A stretch of 45,392 bases of DNA from Neobacillus drentensis NBRC 102427 (GTDB lineage Bacteria > Bacillota > Bacilli > Bacillales > Cytobacillaceae). Of this stretch, positions 1-10,381 are shown piece by piece. The position numbers and the translations under genes were made by a program. Numbering within the stretch: the first letter of the stretch is position 1; each line of letters opens with the position of its first letter. The notes beneath the pieces are model-generated. The model was not told the DNA's origin, ran no database searches, and worked only from the letters and a program-made list of their open reading frames with translations. The stretch covers positions 1-45,392 of the forward strand of contig NZ_BCUX01000040.1 of the NCBI RefSeq assembly GCF_001591445.1. Direction: 5' to 3'.

Positions 1-317
1 CGCAAGGCCAGTGGGACTGACCCTAAAATACCCCTGGAGTAAAAGCTTTAGTACTATGGAGACTGTCCATTAATTCTTGAGTTATTCTTAATAGTTAACT
101 ATAATCCCTTGCAATTTCGTCCATATATTCTTATCTGATTTAAGCAAAAGACTTCCCAGTTTGTTTATGTATCGGAAAACATAGGTTTGAACACTAACCC
201 ACCATAAAAATCCCTATGCCGTTTTTGCATGGATTGCTCTAAACCACTGGCTACTACATTTTCCATTTTAATGAAACTGACTTGGTTAAAATCGGGCAAG
301 CACACAATGCAGTCTAT
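1..317. other. Non-coding left edge with a short dispersed repeat
   Basis: I see no convincing gene here. Positions 13-29 carry GGGACTGACCCTAAAAT, which recurs at 39946-39962, where it is the right arm of a clear inverted repeat. The left edge may therefore be half of another copy of that element, with its other arm outside the window. An open frame on the plus strand at 229-423 is the shadow of the minus-strand gene that follows and has no ribosome binding site. Confidence 0.5.
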
Positions 318-599
318 CTATTTATTAAAGCAAATTGAACATTCCCGCCAACTATTTGGTTTACTTAAACCATCAACTACAGATAATAGATCGGCTAGAT
401 TTTCCGAACAGTATTTTGGATAACGTGTAGTGTAAGTGCCTTTACGAGAAGGAACGTTTAAATGCCAACAACCGACTGTATGAAGAACGTTGCCCGTTTT
501 ACCTCCCGCTCTATTAAACACATAACCGTTTTGATGTTTTTCACACCATTCTTCATATTCGAGCTCTTTATCTTTGAACTCCTTAACTCTGGATATCAC
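318..599 (-). CDS. Small Cys/His-rich hypothetical protein
   Basis: The product is 93 aa. I start it at GTG 599 because an AAAGGGGA ribosome binding site lies 8-9 bases upstream; the GTG at 608 is too close to that site. The protein has the pattern NGYVFN..GG...NVLHTVGC, then CSE, then WREC..C, a layout I know from uncharacterised bacterial proteins found beside or fused to nucleases in defence loci. The Cys and His residues (LHTVGC, YCSE, ECSIC) could bind a metal. No catalytic motif is visible. It is the last minus-strand gene at this edge and is separated by about 180 bases from the GmrSD-like gene, so a shared role is only suggested by position. Function unknown. Confidence 0.55.
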   Translation of the reverse strand: MISRVKEFKDKELEYEEWCEKHQNGYVFNRAGGKTGNVLHTVGCWHLNVPSRKGTYTTRYPKYCSENLADLLSVVDGLSKPNSWRECSICFNK

Positions 600-780
600 G
601 TGTCCCACTCCCCTTTATTACTGTAATTTGTAAAACTATATATAACTGTTAATCCCCCGAATCTTCGTGTATCGGTTTGTCAATAAAACAACACTATCAT
701 TTGTAAACCATGGAGATAGCGGTTCTTGTAGTCAGAACTAATCTTAGAAAAAACAAGTGAACCGTTCTTTTTTAGGTATT

Positions 781-2628
781 TTATTCCCAAATAATATTTA
801 CGATGTCATAAAGCAATTGGTGCCGCTCTTCCAATTCATCAGGCCCAAAGTCATCGATAGGTTTGAAATTCAATTTATACATATTTATCATTTTTGTGAA
901 ATCAAGTTTGGATTTATACGTATCTTGCCTCAATGTTTCGTTCCAGTACAAGGTGTTAGCGTAAGTTGCTAGTTTCTTCTTATAGCTTTCATTACTACTT
1001 GAAATATTGTCCTTTCCTTTAAGTAGCAATAGACCTCCAAGACGGTTCCGTTCTCTCTCAAATAACTCCTCGTCGTTTCCAAATTTGCTTAAATTATCCT
1101 TGTTCATAGAAAGGATATGCTCGATATGAAAGCCATTTACTGGACCAGTATGATTCACAAGGTCATTTAAGGAATGCTTCATGTTCAGATTTGTATTCTC
1201 CGATATGAATTTTTCAACTCTGGCAAAGAAGTAACGTTTAAAGCGTTTGTTTAATTCAATACCTGTATCCTTGAAAAGATTGTAATTTATAACTGAAACA
1301 GTATTAACACCACGGTTTTCAGTTAATAAACTTAATAATTCTTTATCGAAAACTCTACGGATTTCCACAAAATCATCAATTTCCCTGATTTGGTTACTTA
1401 TTTTGTAAATAGATTCATTGAAAGCGTTACTGTCATAGCTTCTCTGAATCTGAAGAAGAGTGTAAAAACGGTCGACTTCATAAGCAATCTTTTTAATTTT
1501 TACATTTTCTAAAGGGTCATTTAATTTACAAACGGATAGTGTCAATAAAAATTGACTATCCATTTCAGTTAAAGAATTGTAGTAAACCTCTATATAATCA
1601 ACATTTTCACTATTATAGAAATCTAGCATTTTACTGTATATAGATGTAAAATATGTAAATTCATTTAAAAGGAATTTCTTTACGGCCTTTTCATTATGAT
1701 CGAGCATCCATTTACTATTAACCTCTTTTTCAAACATTGTTCTGTGATAGTTCTTCTTATCGAATTTCCGACCGTCACCAACATTAGCAGCAAATTTAGC
1801 ACGCATGAGATAAACAAAGAACTCATCAATTTCATCATCATAAAAGTCGTTTATGGAATTGACTTGTGATTCCCAAATTTCATTAAGGTTAAGATAGTCT
1901 AACTCCATTTTATTAATTTGACCTAGTAACTTACCTTTCAATATTTCATAGGGTTTTAATTTCACTCCTCGGTCATTAATTACCTCAAAAACCATTGGAA
2001 CATCAGTTTGTTCCACATTTAAATTAATGAGCACAAGTCTTCTTAGAAAGTAGAAAGTGAAACTTTCAAATTTGTGCGTATCACCTAATTCCCGATTCAG
2101 ATAGTCAGAAATGACTTTGTAATTTCCCACCATATTTTCAGCGGTGATCCCACTAGATTGATCTATTTGATCAATTTCATTTCCATCAAATAGTTCTTTC
2201 ATTGTTTTAAGATGTTGCTCGTGCATCATCCAAAATTCTTCATCATATCCTGTAAAACCGACAATCTTTTGAGAAATCCAATTACCTAACCCTGATTGAA
2301 ATGCTTTTGCTTGATGCATTAACTTCATTAAGATTAATGTGATTGTTGTCAGTCTTTGCTGACCATCTACGATATAAATCTTCCCATCTACTTTATTGGT
2401 AACATATGTATTTAGGTAATACCAAGAGTAATGGTCAATCAACTGATTGATGTTCATTTCGTTATCCTTGAACTTTTCATACTCAGTGTTAAATTTGTAA
2501 AAAATGTCCTCCAGTAATCTATTGACAGGATCAGAAGTCCATTTGTACTGTCGTTGGTAGAAATCTATATAGTAAGTTGTATTTGAAAAAACTGTATTAA
2601 TATTTTGTTTGTCAGGTGTTACATCCAC
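781..2628 (-). CDS. GmrSD-like type IV restriction enzyme (DUF262 + DUF1524)
   Basis: The product is 615 aa with a GTG start 8-9 bases after a GAGGAGG site. The N-terminal part is a DUF262 (GmrS, ParB/Srx-like fold) domain: YQRQYKW at about 24-30 and the hallmark DGQQRLTT at 88-95, which in this family binds and hydrolyses a nucleotide. The C-terminal part is a DUF1524 (GmrD, HNH-type) nuclease: HIEHIL at 501-506 followed by a conserved N-R-L-G-G region near 528. GmrSD family enzymes cut DNA carrying modified bases, typically modified phage DNA; that is family knowledge, and the substrate here is unknown. Length and both domains appear complete, so the enzyme is probably intact. It stands alone; the gap to the next gene upstream is about 230 bases. 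Confidence 0.88.
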   Translation of the reverse strand: MDVTPDKQNINTVFSNTTYYIDFYQRQYKWTSDPVNRLLEDIFYKFNTEYEKFKDNEMNINQLIDHYSWYYLNTYVTNKVDGKIYIVDGQQRLTTITLILMKLMHQAKAFQSGLGNWISQKIVGFTGYDEEFWMMHEQHLKTMKELFDGNEIDQIDQSSGITAENMVGNYKVISDYLNRELGDTHKFESFTFYFLRRLVLINLNVEQTDVPMVFEVINDRGVKLKPYEILKGKLLGQINKMELDYLNLNEIWESQVNSINDFYDDEIDEFFVYLMRAKFAANVGDGRKFDKKNYHRTMFEKEVNSKWMLDHNEKAVKKFLLNEFTYFTSIYSKMLDFYNSENVDYIEVYYNSLTEMDSQFLLTLSVCKLNDPLENVKIKKIAYEVDRFYTLLQIQRSYDSNAFNESIYKISNQIREIDDFVEIRRVFDKELLSLLTENRGVNTVSVINYNLFKDTGIELNKRFKRYFFARVEKFISENTNLNMKHSLNDLVNHTGPVNGFHIEHILSMNKDNLSKFGNDEELFERERNRLGGLLLLKGKDNISSSNESYKKKLATYANTLYWNETLRQDTYKSKLDFTKMINMYKLNFKPIDDFGPDELEERHQLLYDIVNIIWE

Positions 2629-2854
2629 AGTGTTATCCTCCTCTAAATTGGGCGTTTAAATACTAGAAACAACTGGTTTTAAAGCATTATCATTCAACAT
2701 TAAGATGAATTATACTAATGTGCCGTTCCCTTAAATACCCCCAACTTTTACACATCAATACCAAAATATCTAAACTCAGAATTATGTGTCGTTAAAAAAG
2801 TAGAAAGCGGCATTTTCGGGTGTTTTGATGGAGTTCATTAATATATCATGTTCA

Positions 2855-4000
2855 TTATAATTCCGATGTTACAGGCTCATGAACAATACTCCTTTGTTGT
2901 TTTTCCTTTAATTGATCAAATAACTTCTGCACAGTCCCAATTCCTACATTTGAATATTTGGCCAAAATTACAAGCTCCTTAGGCAGCTGTCCTACGGTTT
3001 CAATTTGATCTTCATTTAGTTGCCTCAAAAGGCTTGGTATTCCTGTGAACTCATCTGCAGTAAGAGGTATTTGTGATAATTCTTCCGTGACGATAATGTA
3101 ATCAGCTTTATAGAAGTAGAATAGTTCCCCAGTCCGTTCAAGTGAAAGTTGTCTGCGTAATTTCTCTTCCTCAATAAATACTGTTAGTTCTTGAAAGAAA
3201 GTATCATCATTTTTTTCATTATATCGTTTTACCTGTTTATGCAATCCTTCTAGATTGTTTGGTAATTCACTCATAATTCGCGCTTGCTGCTCAGCCCCAA
3301 GTCTAATGAGAAAGGTCTCAGAAATGGCAAATCGTTGAGGCAATAGAAATGCATCACGTAAGAAGTATGGAACTTCAAGTTCTTTTCCTTTATAGATAAG
3401 TGTTCGAATCGGTGTAAACCCCGGCAGTTCTGGTTTAGGTGAAAGACCTTCAGTAGACTTTCCTGAATCCTCTTCTCCTTGCTTATCTTTCTGTTTTTCA
3501 GTTTTTGAAGTAAGAAGTTTTTCCAACGATTTGAGCCGCTCTTGTATTTCAACTATGTCAAACGTTTGTTTCACCTGTGGTGATGGGTCTTGATAACTAG
3601 GAACCGTAAAATCTAAGGGTCCGTATACCTCTACATACCATTTAACAATTTTATAAATAGATTCCCAAGATAATAACGCTTCTGAGAAACGAAACGTCCG
3701 AGTATCGTGTGCTGCTTGGTTACCGATTTGTCGAATATGATGAAGTGCATCTCGAATTTCAGGTTTTATATAACCGTTTACATTTAGTAAATCGATTCGA
3801 TCTTTTATATTTGACCATTGCTCATCAGGCAATTTTTCTGCTCGAATGACCTGTTTTAAAATATTTTCTACAAATATTCTTGCATGTGTGAGCATTGTCC
3901 GCGGGCTAGTGAAAATACTATTTTCAAGTTCATTTGCAACTAAGGCTAGCTCTTTTGACATCGGTTCAAGAAATTGATAAAAATAGGATGATTTCTCCAT
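2855..4000 (-). CDS. DUF4145 (HEPN-clan) protein with C-terminal helix-hairpin-helix
   Basis: The product is 381 aa; the ATG lies 8 bases after GGGGGA. Residues about 1-125 form a DUF4145 domain, usually fused to or encoded beside restriction enzymes: the helix around TMLTHARIFVENIL (36-49) and the motif HIRQIGNQAAHD (88-99), with R90, N94 and H98 at the HEPN-clan positions. A charged Lys/Glu/Ser-rich linker lies near 165-190. The last 60 residues (LLRQLNEDQIETVGQLP, then VGIGTVQKLFDQL) resemble the helix-hairpin-helix of RpoA-CTD-like DNA-binding modules. It stands alone between the GmrSD-like gene and a degraded region. Possible roles are a nucleic-acid-binding defence accessory or a regulator; no catalytic evidence beyond the HEPN-clan motif. 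Confidence 0.7.
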   Translation of the reverse strand: MEKSSYFYQFLEPMSKELALVANELENSIFTSPRTMLTHARIFVENILKQVIRAEKLPDEQWSNIKDRIDLLNVNGYIKPEIRDALHHIRQIGNQAAHDTRTFRFSEALLSWESIYKIVKWYVEVYGPLDFTVPSYQDPSPQVKQTFDIVEIQERLKSLEKLLTSKTEKQKDKQGEEDSGKSTEGLSPKPELPGFTPIRTLIYKGKELEVPYFLRDAFLLPQRFAISETFLIRLGAEQQARIMSELPNNLEGLHKQVKRYNEKNDDTFFQELTVFIEEEKLRRQLSLERTGELFYFYKADYIIVTEELSQIPLTADEFTGIPSLLRQLNEDQIETVGQLPKELVILAKYSNVGIGTVQKLFDQLKEKQQRSIVHEPVTSEL

Positions 4001-4316
4001 TTGATCGTTCCCCCGGTTATGTATTTATCTAAGTATAGTATTATTTTACCATACGATTGAAGATTTCGTTTCAGGTTAATCATACAATATATTGATACAA
4101 ATTTAATTTCAGATGCAATAAAAGCCCCAGAGTAACCCATATAAAAAGTTAATCTTGGACTTTCCTCAACTTATTTGATTGTTAATATTTAGGAATCAAT
4201 TATTTCATTAATAAAGACGTTTTTTAGAAAATATCTTTATCATGAAATCATTTATATCATTAACTCCCCAAGATATTACATAAGTACTTTTCAACAAATT
4301 TTTACATATATCGAGA

Positions 4317-4329
4317 GGTGACAGGCACC
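4317..4329. repeat. Short dispersed repeat GGTGACAGGCACC
   Basis: An interrupted palindrome-like 13-mer. Near-copies occur at 10417-10428 (GGTGACAGGCAC) and, in inverse orientation, at 41741-41750 (GGTGCCTGTC). Here it abuts a decayed gene fragment, and at 10417 it abuts a truncated gene. Such tags are dispersed through many Bacillus-type genomes and resemble REP elements; that family assignment is from memory. Confidence 0.5.
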
Positions 4330-4470
4330 AAAATTATTCCTTCAATAGGACTTTCCAAAATATTCATAGATGCAGGCTGATACATTAGCCCGCCAGCTAA
4401 AATCAACTGTAAGATTTCTCTTACTCTCGAATACCATCTATTACCGGAATTTCTGATTGCATTAAGTGGT

Positions 4471-4785
4471 TTATAATCTGGATAATAAAAACCCCCTTTT
4501 ATTAAAATACATCATCATTCTTCTTGCTAAAGCTATCAAAAGCTCATCAATTCTTGAGTTATCCACGCAAATTCCAATATGCCGTGTAGGTGGGAGTGAT
4601 TGTAGATTGTTTCCTGATCAACTGTTTCACGAACAGCTCTTTATTCTGGACCGTAATGCACTCTCACATCCAGATTCATTAAGCCAAATTTAGCTAATGA
4701 GTGCGCCGAACAGCCAGATAATACAATAAGAATATTATTATTAAGTAGATGCTTTGCTAGCAACATTATTCCAGTCTTGTTTTAT
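4471..4785 (-). pseudogene. cooS: Decayed fragment of CooS-type carbon monoxide dehydrogenase
   Basis: No intact frame, but two stretches in shifted minus-strand frames translate to recognisable CooS sequence. The first, at about 4640-4785, reads TGIMLLAKHLLNNNILIV, then LSGCSAHSLAKFGLM, equivalent to the family's TTGCAAHAL.KAGL; it ends in a stop after VHYGPE. The second, at about 4471-4590, reads LPPTRHIGICVDNSRID, equivalent to LPPVLHMGSCVDNSRI, then stops. These are the regions holding two C-cluster cysteine ligands in characterised Ni-Fe-S CODHs. The two pieces are in different frames with stops between them, and no start or other domain is present, so it is a relic. A GGTGACAGGCACC repeat lies about 140 bases to the left. 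It hints that the lineage has or had an anaerobic CODH. Confidence 0.72.
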
Positions 4786-4885
4786 TCTAGGGACTCGTAC
4801 ATACTACAATGGCGACTGCACTTAAAATGTTCCCTTCTACAATTTAATCAACAAGTGGTTTTTGAGGAAGTATGATTGTTGTATT

Positions 4886-4920
4886 AAAAAAAATGCCGAC
4901 CATTAATAAACTGGTCGACA
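4886..4920 (-). terminator. Intrinsic terminator after the HelD-like gene
   Basis: On the minus strand a 9-bp stem (TGTCGACCA / TGGTCGGCA, one G-T pair) with a 9-base loop is followed by eight T residues. It lies about 35 bases past the HelD stop codon. Confidence 0.85.
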
Positions 4921-4952
4921 TATACTATACAAATCGTTAATTTAGCAGAAAC

Positions 4953-7268
4953 CTACAAAATATCATCAAAAACAGAAGTTCTCTTAGGGACTTCCTCGAT
5001 TAAACCTTCTAATAAAGCTGAAGGAGTGTCTTGGTAAAAGACTTTTACCTCTTGTTGAGCTCTAGTTAAAAGTACATATAATATCCTTGCATGTAAATCA
5101 TCTTTTGGGAAGCTTTCTTTATTAATATTACAAAGAATAACCGCATCAAATTCCATACCCTTTGAATAATAAGATGTTAATACAGTTATAGATTTATTGA
5201 CCATGTCATCTTCAGGACTCATATAAACGATATCGCGGTAATACTCTTGGCTAAGATATTGAGCTAATTTCTTGGCTCTTTGTTCGTCCTTATGAATAAT
5301 GGCAATTCTTTTATATTTTTTCCTCCAAACCTTCAATGTTTGGACAATACTTTCCAATAAGTCCTTTCCTGATTGCACCATATCAAAGCTTACTTTCTCA
5401 CCGCTCCGGTTAAGAGGGATAATGGGGGTATGAAGAATCCCATTCTGGTTAATTAATACTTTATTGGCTACATCTATTATTTCTGTTGTTGAGCGATAGC
5501 TTGTATCCAATGTTAAAATCATTTCTTGTTTGGAATGAAACAATGATTTGCTAAGTTTAGTCCAATCATATTGTCCAAAATTCATAAATATTGATTGATC
5601 TTTGTCCCCGAGAATGGTCATCGTTTTTGTTATTTTCTTTAAAGCTGCATAATGAACATAACTTAAATCCTGACCCTCATCAATGACAATATGTGAAAAT
5701 TGCTCTGGCTTATCAAATAATAGTAAATATATATAAAATAATGGGGCTAAGTCAAAATACGTTAGGTTTTGTATTTTAAAGTTCTTAAATAATTTAGGAA
5801 TATCTGGGCCCAGTTCATGTTCAAAGGCGCTTAATACCTCAAAGGACAATACTTGTTTATAAATAGAAAGTAAATCGGGTTCCTTCATACTATTTTTCCA
5901 AGTAGTGATCTCCGTTATAAACTCATTTCGAACTTTTTTTGTTTTATAGTCCATAATCCCTTGCATTTTTTTTACCAAATTATCATAGTCACTTTGATTT
6001 AATCCGCCATTTTTCAAATATGTTTGAACAACAAAATCATAATGTTCTTTAATTTCTTTTACCTTCCCTTCCGTGATTCGACGGAAGTGATTTTCAACGT
6101 GTTGGCGAAACCGTTCAACTTTATTGGAGAATGGTAAATATTTATAGCCATTATAGATTTCTAGTAATGCCTCTTTTGATAAATGCTCGGTAAGGATTGT
6201 AATTGGCTGAATTTTATTTTCGTACTGGTCCTTTAATTCGCTAACGAATATATCAAGCAATACTGTAAAAGACTCTGAACCTTTAAACTCTATGATTTGA
6301 CGGGTTTGATCCTGATTTTTTGAAAATAATACTTTTTCGAAATATTGATTGTATGATAAATCAATCTTCTCTTGTAATGCAGATTTTATATAGTGATAGA
6401 GTAGCTGTTGAACAGTTGACTGTTTAATTCCTTCTAAATTTAGATTTGGTAATAATTCCTTAACTGAGCTGATAAATAAATTTGATGGACCAAGAATTAA
6501 TACTTCTGATGGTTTTATATTTTTATTATTATAAAGTAGGTAAGACAAACGGTGTAATGCAATTGATGACTTTCCCGAACCTGCGACTCCTTGTATAATT
6601 ACATTTCGATCAATCGGTTGGCGAATTGCTATATCTTGCTCTTTTTGAATAGATGCAATGATCTCTTTTAAGTAGCCTGTCGTTTCACTATGCTCTATTA
6701 TTTCCCTTAAGAAATCATCTGTAATGGTTAACTCTTCCCCATTTTCTGTTATCGTCACATTTAGCTTATCATTTAATTCATCCGAAACTTGTTGAATAAT
6801 TTTAATTATTTTTTTATCTTTGATAGTGAATTCTTTCTTTTTTAGAACATCGACTGAATAACTTAAATTCCTTCGTGCTCTTTCATCATGTACCATATAG
6901 GATTGTCTTGGTTGACTGGGGGTAAAGTTATAGAATACTGAGGCAATCGGCATGCGCCAATCCACCACAATTACATTTTCATTTTGATCCCTTACCCCTT
7001 GTTTCCCGATATAAAACGTTTCATTTCCTTCTTCCTCGGAATTAATATCAAAACTACCAAAGAAGGGTTCTTTTTCGGCCTTTCTAAGCAATTCCTTATC
7101 GAGCATTCCTCTACGATATGCAACATCATCACCAGTATCATTAATTCCTTTATTAAAATTACCCTTTTTCTTTTCGAGTAATTCCCATACATAATAGGTT
7201 TGGTCTTTAATCTTGTTTATTGTATTTTCAAGTACTATTTGTTCATTCTTTAAATCCTCAGATTTCAA
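4953..7268 (-). CDS. helD: HelD-like UvrD/SF1 ATPase (RNA polymerase recycling factor family)
   Basis: The product is 771 aa. The TTG start is chosen because AAGGGAG lies about 9 bases upstream. It has the HelD layout: a coiled-coil-forming N-terminal region, the family pattern YIGKQGVRD then VVDWRMPIASVFY (about 86-113), Walker A GVAGSGKSS at 227-235, Walker B IDEGQDLS, and C-terminal UvrD motifs TLDTSYRST, VLTSYYSKGMEFD and LYVLLTRAQQE. Characterised HelD proteins bind stalled RNA polymerase and use ATP to remove it from nucleic acid. The length matches that family. A chromosomal paralogue may also exist, so this could be an accessory HelD carried by the island. It has its own terminator and is transcribed alone. 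Confidence 0.9.
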   Translation of the reverse strand: MKSEDLKNEQIVLENTINKIKDQTYYVWELLEKKKGNFNKGINDTGDDVAYRRGMLDKELLRKAEKEPFFGSFDINSEEEGNETFYIGKQGVRDQNENVIVVDWRMPIASVFYNFTPSQPRQSYMVHDERARRNLSYSVDVLKKKEFTIKDKKIIKIIQQVSDELNDKLNVTITENGEELTITDDFLREIIEHSETTGYLKEIIASIQKEQDIAIRQPIDRNVIIQGVAGSGKSSIALHRLSYLLYNNKNIKPSEVLILGPSNLFISSVKELLPNLNLEGIKQSTVQQLLYHYIKSALQEKIDLSYNQYFEKVLFSKNQDQTRQIIEFKGSESFTVLLDIFVSELKDQYENKIQPITILTEHLSKEALLEIYNGYKYLPFSNKVERFRQHVENHFRRITEGKVKEIKEHYDFVVQTYLKNGGLNQSDYDNLVKKMQGIMDYKTKKVRNEFITEITTWKNSMKEPDLLSIYKQVLSFEVLSAFEHELGPDIPKLFKNFKIQNLTYFDLAPLFYIYLLLFDKPEQFSHIVIDEGQDLSYVHYAALKKITKTMTILGDKDQSIFMNFGQYDWTKLSKSLFHSKQEMILTLDTSYRSTTEIIDVANKVLINQNGILHTPIIPLNRSGEKVSFDMVQSGKDLLESIVQTLKVWRKKYKRIAIIHKDEQRAKKLAQYLSQEYYRDIVYMSPEDDMVNKSITVLTSYYSKGMEFDAVILCNINKESFPKDDLHARILYVLLTRAQQEVKVFYQDTPSALLEGLIEEVPKRTSVFDDIL

Positions 7269-7614
7269 TTTGAATGACTCCCTTAAAAAATCTATTTATA
7301 TTATATTACTATTTTAACAGTTTATTGGAAGTCTTGACACTTGAGAAATAAATATTATTTCAGATTTGATTTGGTATTTTATTACAGTAACTTAATATTT
7401 TGTAAACCTTTTACTTGTAAGAGGGTCTTTATTACCTAATGGCAAATCACTGATTAAGAGTTGTGTATAAATTTTTGGTTCTGTTTAGTCTTATTAACAC
7501 TACCGATTTTTAATAGGTTCAAGAAACAAATACTGGTAAATTTTCATCTTCTTGCTTGCACCCCTTCATAAAATATTATTATTCCATCTCAGCGAAATAG
7601 CCCCCCTTAGATTT
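7269..7614. other. Intergenic region, no gene seen
   Basis: AT-rich spacer of about 350 bases upstream of the HelD-like gene. A TATAAT hexamer on the minus strand about 25-35 bases upstream of the TTG start is a plausible -10 box, but I cannot define a good -35. Nothing coding or repetitive is apparent in the rest. Confidence 0.45.
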
Positions 7615-10215
7615 TCATAAAATTACCTCTGAAATGTTAGTATCCAGTTTTAAAGTATCCGCGAGCTTTTGTCGTAGTCTATCTTCTTCTCCACTCTCTG
7701 TGGTTTTCATTCTTATGATTGGAATGCAGTACTTACGCAAAATCTCATCCTTCATTTTGTCATTCTTCAGCTGCACCGGGTTATTTGCATGGTAGGCATG
7801 ACCATCCACCTCAACAACCAAAACTGGCATTTTATCCAGCTTGTTAAAAATAACAAAATCGGTATGGGTTAATATATTCAAGGCGTACTTCCGCTCATCG
7901 TCCGTCAGTTTGACCGGATCTTTAATCAGCATCCGTAAAGGCTGATGCAGGACCCAGTCCAGGCTTTGGAATTCTGGTAAACTTAATACCTTTTCAATCA
8001 CCGTATTCATTAAATTTTCGGATTTGTACTCTGACACCTTTTTACTTCTTTTCATCACTTCTAATAATTTATCAGAATAACTGTTATATAGGAGATCAAA
8101 GACAGAGTAGATTTGGCTTTCAATGATTTCAAAATTATTATATTGAATATATCTTGCTAAATCTCCAATATTTGTCCCTTTCCAGTCCTCACTTCCCTCT
8201 GAAACCACCACAATTAATTTTTTTACAGCACGAGAAACAGCTACATTGATAAGATTTGGATTATCAGCAAAATCATTGACTGCAATTTGATTTGCCACAG
8301 TTGTGAGAATAATAACATCTCTTTCTCACCCCTGGTATTTATGTACTGTATCAGCCTCTATATTTCTGTCCCCTATTGTTCTCTGAAGTTCATTCGCCTG
8401 TAGTCGAAAGGGTGAAATAATTCCAACCGTTTGTTCACTATCATTTATTTCTTGTCCTGGTAGGATTTCATTAAATATAACGTCAATCTGCCGTTGATTA
8501 AACTTTCCCCTTGCATGGTTCCCTTTGACCGTCTTATATAGGATTAGAGGTTTCTCTTCATCTTGATCATCTGTTAGGACAATAAGTTCGTTATTATAAA
8601 ACTTTTGATTACAGAAGTCGATAATCTTGGGATGGCAGCGATAATGCTCTTTCAAAAGTGTTTTAGGAATAGTTTTATATAAGTTTAGTATAGATGACAA
8701 GATATTTTGGTTCGAATAATTATAGGCGTCTACTAACTTAAATGATTCAAATATTCGCCCCGTTGTTTTTGCAACTTCAGAAATCACAACATTGGGAAGT
8801 TGTTTAACATCCCCAACAATGACAGCATTTTTCGCACAGGATAGAGCGAGAGCACCTGTAACCAAATCAACCTGTGAAGCCTCATCAATAATAACGAAAT
8901 CAAACAAATAATTTGTTTTTGCACTTTGTCGTAAGGAATGAGTAGTACTTAAGATCACAGGATACTCCTTGATAAAAGTATCGAAATTCTTCCAAAGAGC
9001 ATCCCCAGTAAAAATAGTCCTTTTTCCACCTGCACCATATTTATCAGCCAATTTGGCCTTTAGCAAGTCCATAGAATTTTTGCTGTATTCTTTCATGGCA
9101 TTATCAAAATCGAAGTGATCCAGCTTTTTCTCATATTCTTCAATTTGAGACGTAATCTCTTTTATTTTTGTTTCATAATAGATCTTTTGCAAAAAGGAAA
9201 TAACGGCATCGGGCTCATGTTTATAGAGATTAAAGTTATATAATCCATAAACAAATAGATTATATAATTTGCTTTTTAATGGAACTTTTCCATCTTTAAC
9301 ATTGTGCTTATATTCATGGAGTATGGTTAAAATCCGATCAGCACTAAATCGAAGAAAAGAACGTATTTTAAGTGGTTTGAAGTTGGATTCGGTATAGTAT
9401 GTATTAAAATATTTCTGTTCCGTTTGAAACTTAGATAACTCTTGCTTTAATATAGCTTGTCTATTTTGGAATCTAAGCATCTCATATTTCTGTAATTTTT
9501 CAAGGACATTGGCCGTTGCGGAGTTATTATTAGAAACTACCGCAACTGTTTTACCATTAACAACCGCATTTGCTATGATATTTAAAATGGTTTGAGTTTT
9601 ACCGGTTCCTGGTGGACCCTCAATTACACTAAGCTGGTTCATTAATGCTTTTTCTGTTGCAGATTTTTGGCTAAGGTTAAACCCAAACGGGAAAATTGCT
9701 TGTGCTTGTCTGTCTTGTTCATTTAATGGTTTTCCTTCCAAATAAGCAGACATTACACTTCGAGGACTAATCATAGTTAGATTATTGTACTGCTTTCTTA
9801 AAAAGCTAATGTCATTTTCACCTTCAAGTTTTATACTCGCATGATTGGCTATTGTTTTAAGATATTCAAAGGTACAGTGTGCCGTATTATTGGTTAAGGA
9901 GGTTTCTTCAATGATAATTCTCGACCGCTCGTACAATTTTTTATATCCAGTTTTAAAGATCAATTTAATATAGTCGCCAAAATCAAGTATTTTAATCATG
10001 CCTGTTATTGGTAGATTATTTTCATAAATCATACTTGTTTCATGGTCGATGATTTTGGGATCTCTATGCCAAATTACGTTTTCATAATTATACTTATAGA
10101 CTTTACTGTTATTTTGAAACCTAATTAACCATTTGCCATTTTCTTTTTTACAGAAATCTATTTCTTCAGTTTTATCCTCGCTTTTGATAAGAATAAGATT
10201 TATATCTCCATTCAA
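7615..10215 (-). pseudogene. SF1 helicase-DUF2726 nuclease broken by an in-frame TGA
   Basis: Two pieces of 629 and 227 aa are in the same frame and separated only by TGA at 8326-8328. Read through, they give a protein of about 866 aa. Walker A GPPGTGKTQ is at about 200-208, Walker B is VIIDEASQVDL, and the C-terminal SF1 motif reads VHKYQG-stop-ERDVIIL, where the stop replaces the variable residue of the usual QG-x-E-x-D motif; TGA is one change from CGA (Arg). The distal piece supplies the last helicase motif (NVAVSRAVKKLIV) and a DUF2726/Vsr-like nuclease domain (TDFVIF, VVEVDGHAYH). As written, the product loses the last helicase motif and the nuclease, so it is probably inactive unless the stop is read through or is a sequencing error. 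The distal GTG at 8298 has no clear ribosome binding site. Confidence 0.85.
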
Positions 10216-10348
10216 CGGTAGGTGTCACCTCTAAACCTAATTCTTAATAATATTATTTTAAAAAATTAATTTATTACTAAATAATACCATAATTATATCT
10301 GCAAGGGGATTAGCAATTTTATTTATAAATTATTCCTGATTAAAAAAA

Positions 10349-10381
10349 GCGCAGTCACCAACAATTGAATGGTGACTGCAC
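10349..10381. terminator. Bidirectional hairpin terminator
   Basis: A 9-bp stem GCAGTCACC / GGTGACTGC with an 11-base loop is flanked by A7 on the left and T6 on the right, so it can terminate in both directions. The minus-strand frame of the truncated DUF4011-type gene runs into it. Confidence 0.75.

Noticed and set aside
4466..4693. 75-codon plus-strand frame
   Set aside because: The minus strand of this stretch matches CooS fragments, so the plus frame is a shadow.
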